Source: a virus. Taken from it: DNA of 42,463 nucleotides. The stretch spans positions 1 through 42,463 of IMG/VR virus record IMGVR_UViG_3300042507_008413, one strand, 5' to 3'. A program made the position numbers and the translations under genes. Position 1 is the first letter of the stretch; each line of letters opens with the position of its first letter. Positions 1 to 7,316 of this stretch are shown here, one piece after another. The notes beneath the pieces were generated by a model, which saw only the letters and a list, made by a program, of their open reading frames with translations, had not been told where the DNA came from and did no database searches.

Positions 1-15
1 TTTCTAACTCTTGGG

Positions 16-47
16 TAAAATTACGAAAGATTTTAACGCAAACCAAA
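16..47 (-). promoter_or_regulatory. Bacteroidota-type promoter P1
   Basis: On the minus strand a TTTG box (44-47) is followed after exactly 20 nt by TAATTTTA (16-23). This matches the -33/-7 layout seen at eleven other sites in the window. It lies just past the stop of the DUF458 gene, so it drives a gene beyond the left edge. Confidence 0.6.
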
Positions 48-54
48 TTTCTCT

Positions 55-516
55 TTAATTTCTTATAATGTGATCTGCAGCTCTAGTTGCGATTTGAAGT
101 GCAGGTTTTGTTGTGCTTTTAAAACCTGCTGCTTGAACCCATCCTTTAGAGGCCGCTACTAGTTTATTAGAAGCCTTATATTCATCGTCATTGAAGTCTA
201 AATCGATTGATTCGATTTTGAGTGGGCTATTTTCTGTAATAAATAAAGCTGCTTCAATTGATAATTCTGTTTCTCTCCATAAACGCGACCAAAAATCTCG
301 TACAATAGGTACTTTAAACTTATTGTATAAAACGTGGCAACCTCTACTTCTATATCTTAACACCACAGAAGTGCAATATACAGTTTCGGGTCCACGATTT
401 TGCGAATCTGTACCTACATATATTTTTGTTTCTGGGTTGGTTTTAATATAGTCCAGGAGATAAGGTACTAACTGTATAGGTTTATAGGTTGTACCGCTTC
501 GAAATATTGCATTCAT
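55..516 (-). CDS. DUF458 / YkuK-like RNase H-fold protein
   Basis: About 153 residues from ATG at 516. It matches the DUF458 (YkuK) family, which has a ribonuclease H-like fold: an early YVGTDSQ with the acidic residue, an aromatic Y-x-TSVV strand, a WRETELSIEAA helix, an IDLDFN strand, and a closing segment with GF, KPA and ADH. An upstream in-frame ATG at 630 would run the gene through tRNA-Tyr, so the internal ATG is preferred. It is the last gene after the tRNA cluster on the minus strand. A nuclease or nucleic-acid-binding role is inferred from the fold; the biochemical function of the family is poorly known. Confidence 0.75.
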   Translation of the reverse strand: MNAIFRSGTTYKPIQLVPYLLDYIKTNPETKIYVGTDSQNRGPETVYCTSVVLRYRSRGCHVLYNKFKVPIVRDFWSRLWRETELSIEAALFITENSPLKIESIDLDFNDDEYKASNKLVAASKGWVQAAGFKSTTKPALQIATRAADHIIRN

Positions 517-532
517 AATGTAACGGATTTTG

Positions 533-615
533 TTGGAAGGGACGGATTCGAACCGCCGTACCCGTAAGGGAGCAGATTTACAGTCTGCCGGTTTTAACCA
601 CTCACCCACCTTCCA
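533..615 (-). tRNA. tRNA-Tyr (GTA)
   Basis: Folds by eye as a class II tRNA: 7-bp acceptor TGGAAGG/CCTTCCA, anticodon loop CTGTAAA (anticodon GTA), a long variable arm and T loop TTCGAAT. The discriminator base is A and no CCA is encoded. Confidence 0.93.
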
Positions 616-621
616 GTTTAG

Positions 622-692
622 CACGTCCACTAGGACTCGAACCTAGAACAACGGTTTTGGAGACCGTGATGTTACCATTACACTATGGACGC
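622..692 (-). tRNA. tRNA-Trp (CCA)
   Basis: The acceptor GCGTCCA pairs with TGGACGT (terminal G-U). The anticodon loop CTCCAAA gives CCA, and the T arm is CTAGG/CCTAG with TTCGAGT. It is separated by only 6 nt from tRNA-Tyr, so the two are probably co-transcribed. Confidence 0.92.
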
Positions 693-700
693 AATTGTTG

Positions 701-774
701 TTGGAAAGGTAGGACTCGAACCTACGACTCCCTCGGTATCAGCGAGATGCTCTAACCATCTGAGCTACATTCCA
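701..774 (-). tRNA. tRNA-Ile (GAT)
   Basis: Canonical cloverleaf: acceptor TGGAATG/CTTTCCA (one internal mismatch), D arm GCTC..GAGC, anticodon stem-loop CTCG-CTGATAC-CGAG giving GAT, and T arm GTAGG/CCTAC. Confidence 0.92.
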
Positions 775-1126
775 GTATAAAGAGAGGCTCTGGGTCTTTC
801 AGGGTTTCTGATAGGTGATTTGCTTATGCTATGACTACTCTAAAACCCTTTTTCGTCATTTTAACACCATCACCTATTACAGCTTGAACTGCCTCTCCAT
901 TTTACCAAAAAGTCAAAGAACTTTTGTAAAGATACAAAAAATTTCTAGAAAAGAAAACCCGGCTTTTAGGGCCGGGTCTGTCTATGAACTTATGTATGTG
1001 TAGTTACATGACAGACCCAAATGTATAGCTACCCCATTGGAAATTATTCCAATTGGTGCTAATAATAGGTGATGTTATGAGGTGTTTCATACTATGATAC
1101 ATATATAATTTTTTCAAAAAATGCAG
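775..1126 (-). other. Structured non-coding spacer inside the tRNA cluster
   Basis: No convincing gene is seen. The spacer holds several inverted repeats. ATAGGTGAT (812-820) is opposed to its complement at 870-878 and recurs at 1067-1075. ATTGGAA/TTCCAAT forms a hairpin at 1042-1059. A 9-bp repeat GGGTCTGTC/GACAGACCC brackets 974-1019, and a terminator sits at 958-978. A processed small RNA or a processing/attenuation leader for the downstream tRNAs is possible. Confidence 0.4.
957..979 (-). terminator. Intrinsic terminator within the tRNA cluster
   Basis: On the minus strand a 7-bp stem ACCCGGC/GCCGGGT with a 7-nt loop is followed by a T-rich run (TTTTCTTTTC). Its left arm shares ACCC with the upstream 9-bp GGGTCTGTC/GACAGACCC pairing, so the two structures compete for part of the same sequence. 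Confidence 0.6.
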
Positions 1127-1203
1127 TTGGCAAGAAGGGACTCGAACCCTCATGTGACCAGTTACTCTTTCTACAAGGTATAAGCTTGAGGAGATACTTG
1201 CCA
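1127..1203 (-). tRNA. Non-canonical tRNA-like gene, apparently without a D arm
   Basis: Two tRNA landmarks are intact: a 7-bp acceptor TGGCAAG/CTTGCCA and a T arm GAGGG-TTCGAGT-CCCTT. The 43 nt between them do not give a normal D arm. The best anticodon arm is CAAG-CTTATAC-CTTG, whose loop has U33 and a purine at 37 and would give anticodon TAT (Ile, AUA). It begins only about 7 nt after the acceptor. A roughly 21-nt variable region follows. It may be a D-armless tRNA, a tRNA mimic or a decaying gene. Confidence 0.5.
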
Positions 1204-1209
1204 ATTTTG

Positions 1210-1289
1210 TACACCCGGCCGGAGTCGAACCGGCATGCCGAAGCGAGGGATTTTAAGTCCCTTGTGTCTACCTATTTCACCACGGGTGC
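1210..1289 (-). tRNA. tRNA-Leu (TAA)
   Basis: Acceptor GCACCCG/CGGGTGT, anticodon stem AGGGA..TCCCT with loop CTTAAAA (anticodon TAA), a short variable arm and T arm GCCGG/CCGGC. It is the first gene after promoter P2. Confidence 0.92.
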
Positions 1290-1305
1290 AATTATAACTT
1301 TTGGG

Positions 1306-1337
1306 TAAAGATACGATGGATATCTTACATCTCCACC
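1306..1337 (-). promoter_or_regulatory. Bacteroidota-type promoter P2 for the tRNA cluster
   Basis: A perfect TATCTTTA -7 box (1306-1313) followed by ACCCAAAAGTTA, the same downstream context as P3 and P12. The -33 box at the 20-nt spacing is weak (GGTGG instead of TTTGG). Transcription would start near 1300, about 10 nt before tRNA-Leu. Confidence 0.6.
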
Positions 1338-1392
1338 TTCTCTCCCCCTTCTCTCATCCCTCTCTCTCCCTTCTCTCCTCATTTCCCAACCC
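1336..1392 (-). repeat. Purine-only tract upstream of the tRNA promoter
   Basis: About 50 nt are nearly all G and A on the minus strand (all C and T on the plus strand), rich in GAGA and GGGA steps. It lies between the end of the 75-residue gene and promoter P2. The tract is low complexity and non-coding. It could form triplex or other non-B DNA, or act as an upstream promoter element. Confidence 0.5.
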
Positions 1393-1434
1393 CTGTATCC
1401 CGAAGTTACGGAAAAGATTTTAGGGAGGCAAGTT

Positions 1435-1662
1435 TTAGTAGTATTCTGGAGGGTAATTTAACCATTCTACAGCACCTTCCCCATAGAAATATCTTTGGAT
1501 TTCTTCCCTTGTATATTCTTCATACCAGGATAAAGAAGATAAGAATGAAGGATTATCAGCTTCAAACATAACTTTGGTATTAAAGTTATCAAAAGTTAAA
1601 TCAGAATCCAACTCTCTTTGAATTATTTTATCTATTTGAGAAATATCAGTAATGTAGTACAT
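1435..1662 (-). CDS. Hypothetical protein (75 aa)
   Basis: ATG at 1662, six bases after the stop of the fibre-like gene, so it is probably co-transcribed with it. The product is acidic and rich in Tyr and Trp, ending in a WLNYPPEYY tail, with no signal peptide or membrane segment. I do not recognise a family. Position suggests a virion accessory, possibly a fibre chaperone. Confidence 0.6.
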   Translation of the reverse strand: MYYITDISQIDKIIQRELDSDLTFDNFNTKVMFEADNPSFLSSLSWYEEYTREEIQRYFYGEGAVEWLNYPPEYY

Positions 1663-1668
1663 AATAAA

Positions 1669-3396
1669 TTAACAATTATAAACATCTTGAATTTGATTTG
1701 TTCTTATATAAATTGCAATATCAGAGGTTCCACCTGTACCCCCTTGATTCAAACATTTATACCAACCATCGGTTACTCCAGATACGGCATTAGTTAAATC
1801 TATATCAGTATAAATAGGAATAATAGTAGAAGCCGGAGGAATTGCATTAACCATAGCTGCCCCAGTATTCCAATAAATTTGAGTATCATTAGGACTTCCA
1901 GCATTGGTGCATGCATCAAAACCATCAGTTCCTGTATAAGTCCCTACATATTGTATATAATCAGCTTCTGCAGTATTATTAATAGTAAGAGAACAATCAT
2001 CAAGAGCATCTACATTCCCAGCACTACTTAATTGATACCAATAAGTATCACCTACACCTATTAAATATAAGTCACCTCCATTGTATGCGTTAACACCACC
2101 TGTATCAGTAAATAAATCATCATTTAATACCGGAGAAGCATAAGTACCATTTCCTGTTCCTATATTATAATAAAGATCAGTTGTACCTGCTAAACTATAG
2201 TATACACAAGCATCTTCCACAGTGTTTATATGTAAAGAAACATATTCAGGTGGTTGAGATAAAGGATCGTAGAATGTATAATTATCATAATCTGGAACTG
2301 GAGGTGCAGGAGAACCTGTACAAAAACTGCTAGTAGGAACTCGAGTAAGATAAGTAGCACCATTTACTGCTATTAAATCTTTAGCAGTATATGAATTAGT
2401 TAAACCATCTCTTCCATTATCCGAAAATGGATTTGAACTAAATCTATAATATTGAGCCCACGATCCTGTAGTTAAATTTGAAGCTTCTCTGGGGTCATGG
2501 GGGCAGCCTCTATTGTATATAGCATCTGGGATGGCAGAAGCAGTAAGTCGAGTATTAGGCCAATAGCAAAGACTATCAAATGGTCCACCCCAAGGTGTAC
2601 CTCCAACGTTATTAATAGCTTGACCTACTAAAAACTGTTCAGTACCATCATAAGTAAAAGTAGCACTAGTTCCTAAGTTATTATTTGTGGTTTGAGTAAG
2701 TTCTTGCCCATTCCACCAAAGTCTAAAATTACCAGCAGTTGCACTAACTCCTAATCCATCATATACTAAATGAAGATTAACCCAACCTGGGACTCGAGTC
2801 AATCCCCAACCATCAGATCCGGTAGTAATTCCTGTAATAGTACTATTACCACTATTGGTCAAATTCCATCTTCTATCTACACGAGATGTACCAAAAGCTG
2901 TTCCTATTAATCTGGCTATAAGTTGATTAGATTTAGTTCCATTTGAAAGAGTACCTTCATAAAATAAAGAAAAATATGCAGCTCCAAAATTTCCTATTCT
3001 CCCTGAAGATAAAAGATATGGTTGAAAAGATGTTGCTGGAAGCACATCAATTGCTTCTTGTCTTATCCAAAAGTTTAAACTAAAAGGAGTAGAATAATTA
3101 GGATTTAATCCTGAACCTGATAAATTTACTGAGCTTGAGAAAAAATCATTAACTCCGTCTAAATACCCTGTTCTATGGTTATATCCTCTAAACTGAGAAG
3201 CAGAAATTAAAGTAGAAGCAGCATATTGTCCTTGAAAATAAAATGCAGATTCACTATTACTAGCGGTAAACCATAATTGAGCATTTAGACCGCTATTAGA
3301 AGCATTGTATGCTCTATTAAGTTCTAAATTTATCTGAGAAAATGGTAAGGGTAATCTTCCACTATAACTTATACTACTACTTAGGGGTAATGCCAT
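1669..3396 (-). CDS. Tail fibre / adhesin-like structural protein
   Basis: 575 residues. The N-terminus (SSISYSGRLPLPFSQINLEL) resembles the start of phage tail-fibre and structural proteins. Residues about 60-330 are Ser/Thr/Asn/Gly-rich with a predicted beta-sandwich resembling concanavalin A-like (LamG) lectins: SLNFWIR, WVNLHLVYDG and FLVGQA strands. The C-terminal ~180 residues hold two diverged copies of a domain starting at a DAC motif, with a Y-W/Y-N-T/I-G strand and ending near C. Such repeats are common in surface proteins of Bacteroidota phages. Receptor or glycan binding is inferred. An inverted repeat ACTCTAG/CTAGAGT and an ATATTTAT element lie just upstream of the ATG. Confidence 0.75.
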   Translation of the reverse strand: MALPLSSSISYSGRLPLPFSQINLELNRAYNASNSGLNAQLWFTASNSESAFYFQGQYAASTLISASQFRGYNHRTGYLDGVNDFFSSSVNLSGSGLNPNYSTPFSLNFWIRQEAIDVLPATSFQPYLLSSGRIGNFGAAYFSLFYEGTLSNGTKSNQLIARLIGTAFGTSRVDRRWNLTNSGNSTITGITTGSDGWGLTRVPGWVNLHLVYDGLGVSATAGNFRLWWNGQELTQTTNNNLGTSATFTYDGTEQFLVGQAINNVGGTPWGGPFDSLCYWPNTRLTASAIPDAIYNRGCPHDPREASNLTTGSWAQYYRFSSNPFSDNGRDGLTNSYTAKDLIAVNGATYLTRVPTSSFCTGSPAPPVPDYDNYTFYDPLSQPPEYVSLHINTVEDACVYYSLAGTTDLYYNIGTGNGTYASPVLNDDLFTDTGGVNAYNGGDLYLIGVGDTYWYQLSSAGNVDALDDCSLTINNTAEADYIQYVGTYTGTDGFDACTNAGSPNDTQIYWNTGAAMVNAIPPASTIIPIYTDIDLTNAVSGVTDGWYKCLNQGGTGGTSDIAIYIRTNQIQDVYNC

Positions 3397-3440
3397 AGAA
3401 ACTCTAGTTTTATTATAAATATCCTAGAGTCCTAGTTTTT

Positions 3441-3908
3441 TTATACGTAAGACTTTCCTAAAAATTCTATAGTTTTAATAGCTTCTTCTAGATCTATCTC
3501 AAAAAACTCTCTATCGTTATTCACACGATATGCATCTAAGTATCTATGAATCTCACCTTCTAGCAATAACCCATCGTGACATTTAAAAGCATATTCTACA
3601 TCAAAGGGGTAAACTACACCGGTTGAAGCCGATACTTGTTTTGCTCTTTCTTCTGGAGTATTGTGGGTATAGCCTATCTTATATAGGTTGGGCATAGAAC
3701 GATTTGAAAGGATATAAATCCAATATTTTCCTTCACCACGTTCTCTATATGGGTTTCTTTTTCGGGCAGTATAATATGTTATATAATCCCACCCATCATC
3801 TTTGGCTTCAGATGTAAAATATGGACATTCAGCTACAGTTGTACCTGTAAAATCTTCTTTGAGGGGAATAAAATTCTCAGCCTCTTCAACAGAAATCCTT
3901 GTTAACAT
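3441..3908 (-). CDS. T5orf172-domain protein (GIY-YIG superfamily)
   Basis: 155 residues. The second half has the T5orf172 signature: a YWIYILSN strand, then NLYKIGYT with the K-I-G core, then a PEERAKQVSASTGV helix and PFDVEYAFKC. The last third has a conserved E and H (LEGEIHRYL) followed by FFEI, as in the family. T5orf172 domains belong to the GIY-YIG nuclease superfamily and occur in phages, some of them mobile endonucleases. It sits between the fibre gene and a multi-module protein. Whether it is a catalytic nuclease here cannot be told. Confidence 0.8.
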   Translation of the reverse strand: MLTRISVEEAENFIPLKEDFTGTTVAECPYFTSEAKDDGWDYITYYTARKRNPYRERGEGKYWIYILSNRSMPNLYKIGYTHNTPEERAKQVSASTGVVYPFDVEYAFKCHDGLLLEGEIHRYLDAYRVNNDREFFEIDLEEAIKTIEFLGKSYV

Positions 3909-3923
3909 AACTTTAATTTTTAA

Positions 3924-5231
3924 TTAGAAACCGTATTGATCTATAATATTGAATTTAATATTATTATTACGTGAAACGTTTGATATCCTATATTCTCTCC
4001 ATTGAGGCATTCCTTCCTCTAAGTCAGAACTTGTAATACCATAAGCTGAAGGTGAAAGAGAATCTAAAAATCCTTTTAACGCTGGAGAATCAGTTACAAA
4101 AGATAATTGATCCAAACCTAAATTATAATTAGAAAATTCTATTTGCCTTGGAGAAGACTGGAAATATTCGTCTTGGCTTTCTACTTCATAATGGAATATA
4201 ACCATTTCTCCATAAGTTTCATGGCCTGTAAAATAATCAATTTCTAAAATTGGTGGGGGGGCTTGAACTTTAATTTCTTTTAGAGCTTTTTCAATTTCAT
4301 TTAAACCATTCATTAGGGTCTTGTCTTCAACAGTAAAGTAATTTCTAATATTATTAACAATAAAGTGAACCCCTTTAATGTCTATGGTTTTTTTATATTT
4401 TATTCTGTTCTTTTTAAAGAAATTTTCTAATTCTTTTATAATTTTATATAAATCATTCTCTTCTTCATCATCGGCAAGCCAAATATCTTCAAAATCTATT
4501 TGTATATACCCATTTTCAGCATCAGGAACATAATTCCCAATAAATTTTAAATTTTCTCTTTCAGGATTAAAAGTAAAAAAGAACGGAGATTCTTCATAAC
4601 GACTATCAGTTATAACTAAAGTAGAATAAGGAGATACTACTTTAATTTCAGATAAAACATCATCAAAGATACTAAAATCAGCAGGTATTTTTTGAGCTAC
4701 CTTTTTTATAGCATTTTTAAAATCTTCTACTCCTTTATTAGCATATGCTTTAGCTTTTTCTTGAAGATTATCTTTTTGAATTTTCTTTATCAGTTCTATT
4801 GCTTGTTTTAATATAGAATCATAATCTTCTTTTGGGATTGTAATATCACTAATAATACTTTTAAGAAGAGGAGCATTTATAGTTTCATCCTTAAATTTAT
4901 CTAAATATCTACTATACATGAACCTCTTTTCCTGTAAAAACTTTCGTTTTAAGAATTCATTTTTTGCTTTATAATCAAAATTTCCTTCCTCACCTTTTCT
5001 ATAATACTCAGTAAATTCCATATCAGATTCAAGAAGTTCTCCGTCAGGGCCAAAGTTTACAACTTTAATAACTACTTTATATCTTTTAGGAGTTTCTTTT
5101 ACGTTAATGATATACATTAGGTAATATGTATCTATACCACTCGCCCCCAAATTTCTAACATCACCTTCCATAAAAGGTGGTCTTTCAGGAGCTGTTACTT
5201 TAATCTCATCTAATAATTTTGAAAGCTTCAT
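3924..5231 (-). CDS. Multi-module protein with capsid-targeting-like N-terminus (3 modules)
   Basis: 435 residues. It starts MKLSKLLDE-IKVTAP, and the E-I-K-V junction recurs twice inside (LSE-IKV at 193-198, LKE-IKV at 317-322), splitting the protein into three parts. All three sites fit [I/L]-x-E, the consensus of the T4 prohead protease gp21. The N-terminal nonapeptide resembles the T4 internal-protein capsid-targeting sequence. The first part has strands (Y-x-V-V-I-K-V) and a Lys-rich helical stretch around 135-185. The module type also occurs in the 8.4-13.9 kb cluster. Suggested role: internal head protein released by cleavage. Function is otherwise unknown. Confidence 0.65.
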   Translation of the reverse strand: MKLSKLLDEIKVTAPERPPFMEGDVRNLGASGIDTYYLMYIINVKETPKRYKVVIKVVNFGPDGELLESDMEFTEYYRKGEEGNFDYKAKNEFLKRKFLQEKRFMYSRYLDKFKDETINAPLLKSIISDITIPKEDYDSILKQAIELIKKIQKDNLQEKAKAYANKGVEDFKNAIKKVAQKIPADFSIFDDVLSEIKVVSPYSTLVITDSRYEESPFFFTFNPERENLKFIGNYVPDAENGYIQIDFEDIWLADDEEENDLYKIIKELENFFKKNRIKYKKTIDIKGVHFIVNNIRNYFTVEDKTLMNGLNEIEKALKEIKVQAPPPILEIDYFTGHETYGEMVIFHYEVESQDEYFQSSPRQIEFSNYNLGLDQLSFVTDSPALKGFLDSLSPSAYGITSSDLEEGMPQWREYRISNVSRNNNIKFNIIDQYGF

Positions 5232-5309
5232 ATTAATAAATATAAAAGATCCCTTAAAATCAACCGACTTCTTTATAATAACCCACCCCCATCCTAATAT
5301 CCGTATATA

Positions 5310-5699
5310 CTATATACCCTCAATAATCTTGGTAGTAGAATAACCTCCATACCTCGGCATATAAACAATTTTCCCGATATATTCTTGGCCTATTATAGGT
5401 TTACCCACATAATCGCCGCCAATAACCATTATATCGGGTTTATACGTTTTAATACAATGGATTAACTCATTATCGCTACCGAATGTGACTACTTCATTAA
5501 CCCACTTTATAGACGCTAAACTAAAAACCCGGTCGGATAAAGTATGATATGGACGACCTAGCCCTTTATTCGCTTGGATTCTCTCATCAGTATCGACCCC
5601 AACTTTAACATAATCTCCAAATTGCCAGGCAAACTGAAGGAGCTTAATATGTCCGGGATGCAAAACATCGAATGTTCCGTTTACCCATACCTTTACCAT
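5310..5699 (-). CDS. Cytidylyl/adenylyltransferase (HldE C-domain / TagD type)
   Basis: 129 residues, the usual length for this single-domain nucleotidyltransferase. It has VNGTFDVLHPGH, in which HPGH is the HxGH nucleotide-binding motif, then VGVDTDERI and SDRVFSLASIKWVNEV. The ending GGYSTTKII resembles the YSTT segment of HldE domain II. The family transfers AMP or CMP to sugar or polyol phosphates: heptose-1-phosphate to ADP-heptose, or glycerol-3-phosphate to CDP-glycerol. A heptose-kinase-like gene at 19741-20490 supports the ADP-heptose reading, but substrate is not decided by sequence. Confidence 0.8.
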   Translation of the reverse strand: MVKVWVNGTFDVLHPGHIKLLQFAWQFGDYVKVGVDTDERIQANKGLGRPYHTLSDRVFSLASIKWVNEVVTFGSDNELIHCIKTYKPDIMVIGGDYVGKPIIGQEYIGKIVYMPRYGGYSTTKIIEGI

Positions 5700-5740
5700 A
5701 ACATTGGGGTTTTAACTGGGAATAAATACGAGGGGAAACT

Positions 5741-5905
5741 TTAATGAGAATGGATAAACAAGACGTATATCCAAAACCCTAGTAAGTAACCGGCACCTAA
5801 TATAAAAATTACGGCTCTAATTTTAGCGGGAATTAGGGAAAAAATCCAAACTAGTAAGATCGCCATACCCCAATGTGTGAGGTCTTTTTTGGTTTCGTTA
5901 TCCAT
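5741..5905 (-). CDS. Small membrane protein (54 aa)
   Basis: ATG at 5905, six bases after the stop of the preceding micro-gene, with TAA at 5741. A charged N-terminus (MDNETKKDL) is followed by two hydrophobic segments at about 13-26 and 31-50. No family is recognised. It is the second gene after promoter P3. Confidence 0.6.
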   Translation of the reverse strand: MDNETKKDLTHWGMAILLVWIFSLIPAKIRAVIFILGAGYLLGFWIYVLFIHSH

Positions 5906-5911
5906 GGTCTT

Positions 5912-6061
5912 TTACTTTTGATAGTAAGTTACTCCTTTATAAACAATAGTATTACTTGTTCTTTTTGGAGCTAAAGCAAACGATACATAAACCACACCAT
6001 TGATTTGAATGGTAGCAGGAATTTTGGATGGGGTGAGGGATTTTGTGTACTTGACTTTCAT
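5912..6061 (-). CDS. Small hypothetical protein (49 aa)
   Basis: ATG at 6061, about 26 nt downstream of the P3 -7 box. The basic product has beta-strand-like stretches (ATIQINGVVYVSF, TIVYKGVTYY). It has no recognisable family. Promoter position and clean spacing to the next gene support it. Confidence 0.55.
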   Translation of the reverse strand: MKVKYTKSLTPSKIPATIQINGVVYVSFALAPKRTSNTIVYKGVTYYQK

Positions 6062-6086
6062 AACCTTAATTATTTTAACTTTTGGG

Positions 6087-6118
6087 TAAAGATATGGAAC
6101 CCCTTTCGGGGTTCCAAA
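6087..6118 (-). promoter_or_regulatory. Bacteroidota-type promoter P3 with a hairpin in its spacer
   Basis: TTTG (6115-6118), 20 nt, then TATCTTTA (6087-6094), in the same ACCCAAAAGTTA context as other promoters. The spacer is almost entirely a perfect inverted repeat (6096-6115), so the -33/-7 gap can extrude a hairpin that is also positioned to terminate the DUF932 transcript. Confidence 0.75.
6096..6115 (-). terminator. Hairpin after DUF932, nested in promoter P3
   Basis: An 8-bp perfect stem GGAACCCC/GGGGTTCC with a 4-nt loop begins 9 nt after the DUF932 stop. On the minus strand it is followed by ATATCTTTA, only moderately T-rich, so termination is likely but not certain. Confidence 0.5.
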
Positions 6119-6124
6119 TCTCTC

Positions 6125-6916
6125 TTACGCTGCGTATTCCATCGCCAACTCGTACAACTCGCTGTTGATCTTGATATCCTGCTGGAAATTCTTGATTTTA
6201 CGAGCTTTACGGTTTTTCTTTCCGTTTTGGTAATTTACCATACCGTGAATCAATTTTTCTTGAATCACATTATATACACTCCACAAATCGTTTCCATTGT
6301 CTTCTTTACGAGTTGGGGTAAGAAGCTCTTCAACGTTGAAGGTCTTGTCGGTAGTATTAAAACGCAAACCAAGAGCAGCCAACGCAAATTTTTCTTTACG
6401 CTCTTGATCCAATTGAGTTTGTTTGAAACGATTCATACACTCAACTGTCAACGGAAGCTTTTCTACCATAGTGTTAATGGTCTTTTGAAGTTCTTCAAAA
6501 TCGTAACCCATGTGGCGAATTTTGAAATTTGCAAAATCTTGGTCGCTAATAACCAAACCATTCTCACAAACCAAACGGAACAAACCTGCTGTAAAAGTAA
6601 AGGCATTTTTACCGTCGTGGCTATTGGTAAGCAAAATACGTGGAAAAACTGTGTCGCCGTCGTTTCCATCAATCACGATATCTGGATTTCCAAATACTAC
6701 CAAATGCTTTTGAAAACCTGCTCCTTTACGAGCGTGTACTTGCTTTGCATCTACTACACCCCAACCTAAAGCACTCATATCATCGATAATCTGCTCGGTT
6801 GAAATGTGCTTGTAGTGCTCACTTGTCTTTCCACCTTTCTCTTTGGTGAAAACACTGTTTGCTGCTTGACGAATTTCTTCTTTCGTCATGAACGTGTTTT
6901 TCTTGATGTCTAACAT
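6125..6916 (-). CDS. DUF932 protein
   Basis: 263 residues. It matches the DUF932 phage/plasmid family: an N-terminal helix with a VFTKEKGGK stretch, then ILLTNSHDGKNAFTF followed by a GLFRLVCENGL box (the strongest family motif), and a Lys/Arg-rich C-terminal helical half. The ATG at 6916 lies about 45 nt below the P4 -7 box. DUF932 proteins are often highly expressed early genes of unknown function. Codon use looks more GC-rich than in the late glycan genes. Confidence 0.85.
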   Translation of the reverse strand: MLDIKKNTFMTKEEIRQAANSVFTKEKGGKTSEHYKHISTEQIIDDMSALGWGVVDAKQVHARKGAGFQKHLVVFGNPDIVIDGNDGDTVFPRILLTNSHDGKNAFTFTAGLFRLVCENGLVISDQDFANFKIRHMGYDFEELQKTINTMVEKLPLTVECMNRFKQTQLDQERKEKFALAALGLRFNTTDKTFNVEELLTPTRKEDNGNDLWSVYNVIQEKLIHGMVNYQNGKKNRKARKIKNFQQDIKINSELYELAMEYAA

Positions 6917-6960
6917 AACCTTTGTTTTTAATTGTTAATTGTTTGTTTTTAACTCTTTGG

Positions 6961-6992
6961 TAAAGATATGAATGGTCTCCTGCGCAACCAAA
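6961..6992 (-). promoter_or_regulatory. Bacteroidota-type promoter P4
   Basis: TTTG (6989-6992) extended as TTTGGTTGCGC, 20-nt spacer, TATCTTTA (6961-6968). It is one of the two best matches to the window consensus and precedes DUF932. Confidence 0.85.
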
Positions 6993-7316
6993 TTTCCTGC
7001 GCAAGAAAGAAAATTCATGGATATTTGTATATCCTTTGTCGACGCCAAAAATCTATAGTTCGAGACGAAGTAATGAATGCGGGTTAGTGGTGAAATGGGG
7101 TAGTCTAAAATTCATGAGATATAAATATATACGCTTCGATTCCCTATACCTATATTCGATCTATAAATTAATCCAATTTTTTATATATACTGCCGGCCCC
7201 CCGTATGGACACCGGCGCGCGTGGGGCTATAGGCGTAATATACGCATGCCGGCCGCCGGCGAGTAGGTGGTGGGCACGCACCGCGCACCCACCACTACCA
7301 CTAGGGGAAATTGCTT
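6993..7316. other. Long non-coding region, partly GC-rich, with inverted repeats
   Basis: No credible gene is seen. It contains a perfect hairpin GGATAT-TTGT-ATATCC (7018-7033), a stretch of ATATAT/TATAT steps (7120-7190), then an abrupt GC-rich patch (7190-7297) with CCGGC repeats. A GTGGTGGG/CCCACCAC inverted repeat near 7268-7297 may terminate the 7317-7652 gene. Composition differs sharply from the surrounding AT-rich genome. Origin, packaging or regulatory functions are possible. Confidence 0.5.

Noticed and set aside
517-630. N-terminal extension of the DUF458 gene
   Set aside because: It would read through tRNA-Tyr; the internal ATG at 516 gives a normal family start.
1004-1204. 66-residue minus-strand frame
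   Set aside because: It overlaps the tRNA-like gene and structured spacer and has no protein-like pattern.
6005-6769. Long plus-strand open frame opposite DUF932
   Set aside because: It is the antisense shadow of the DUF932 gene; its protein has no domain logic and DUF932 motifs are clear on the other strand.
7036-7266. Plus-strand frame in the GC-rich gap
   Set aside because: Composition is driven by CCGGC repeats; no start context or family.
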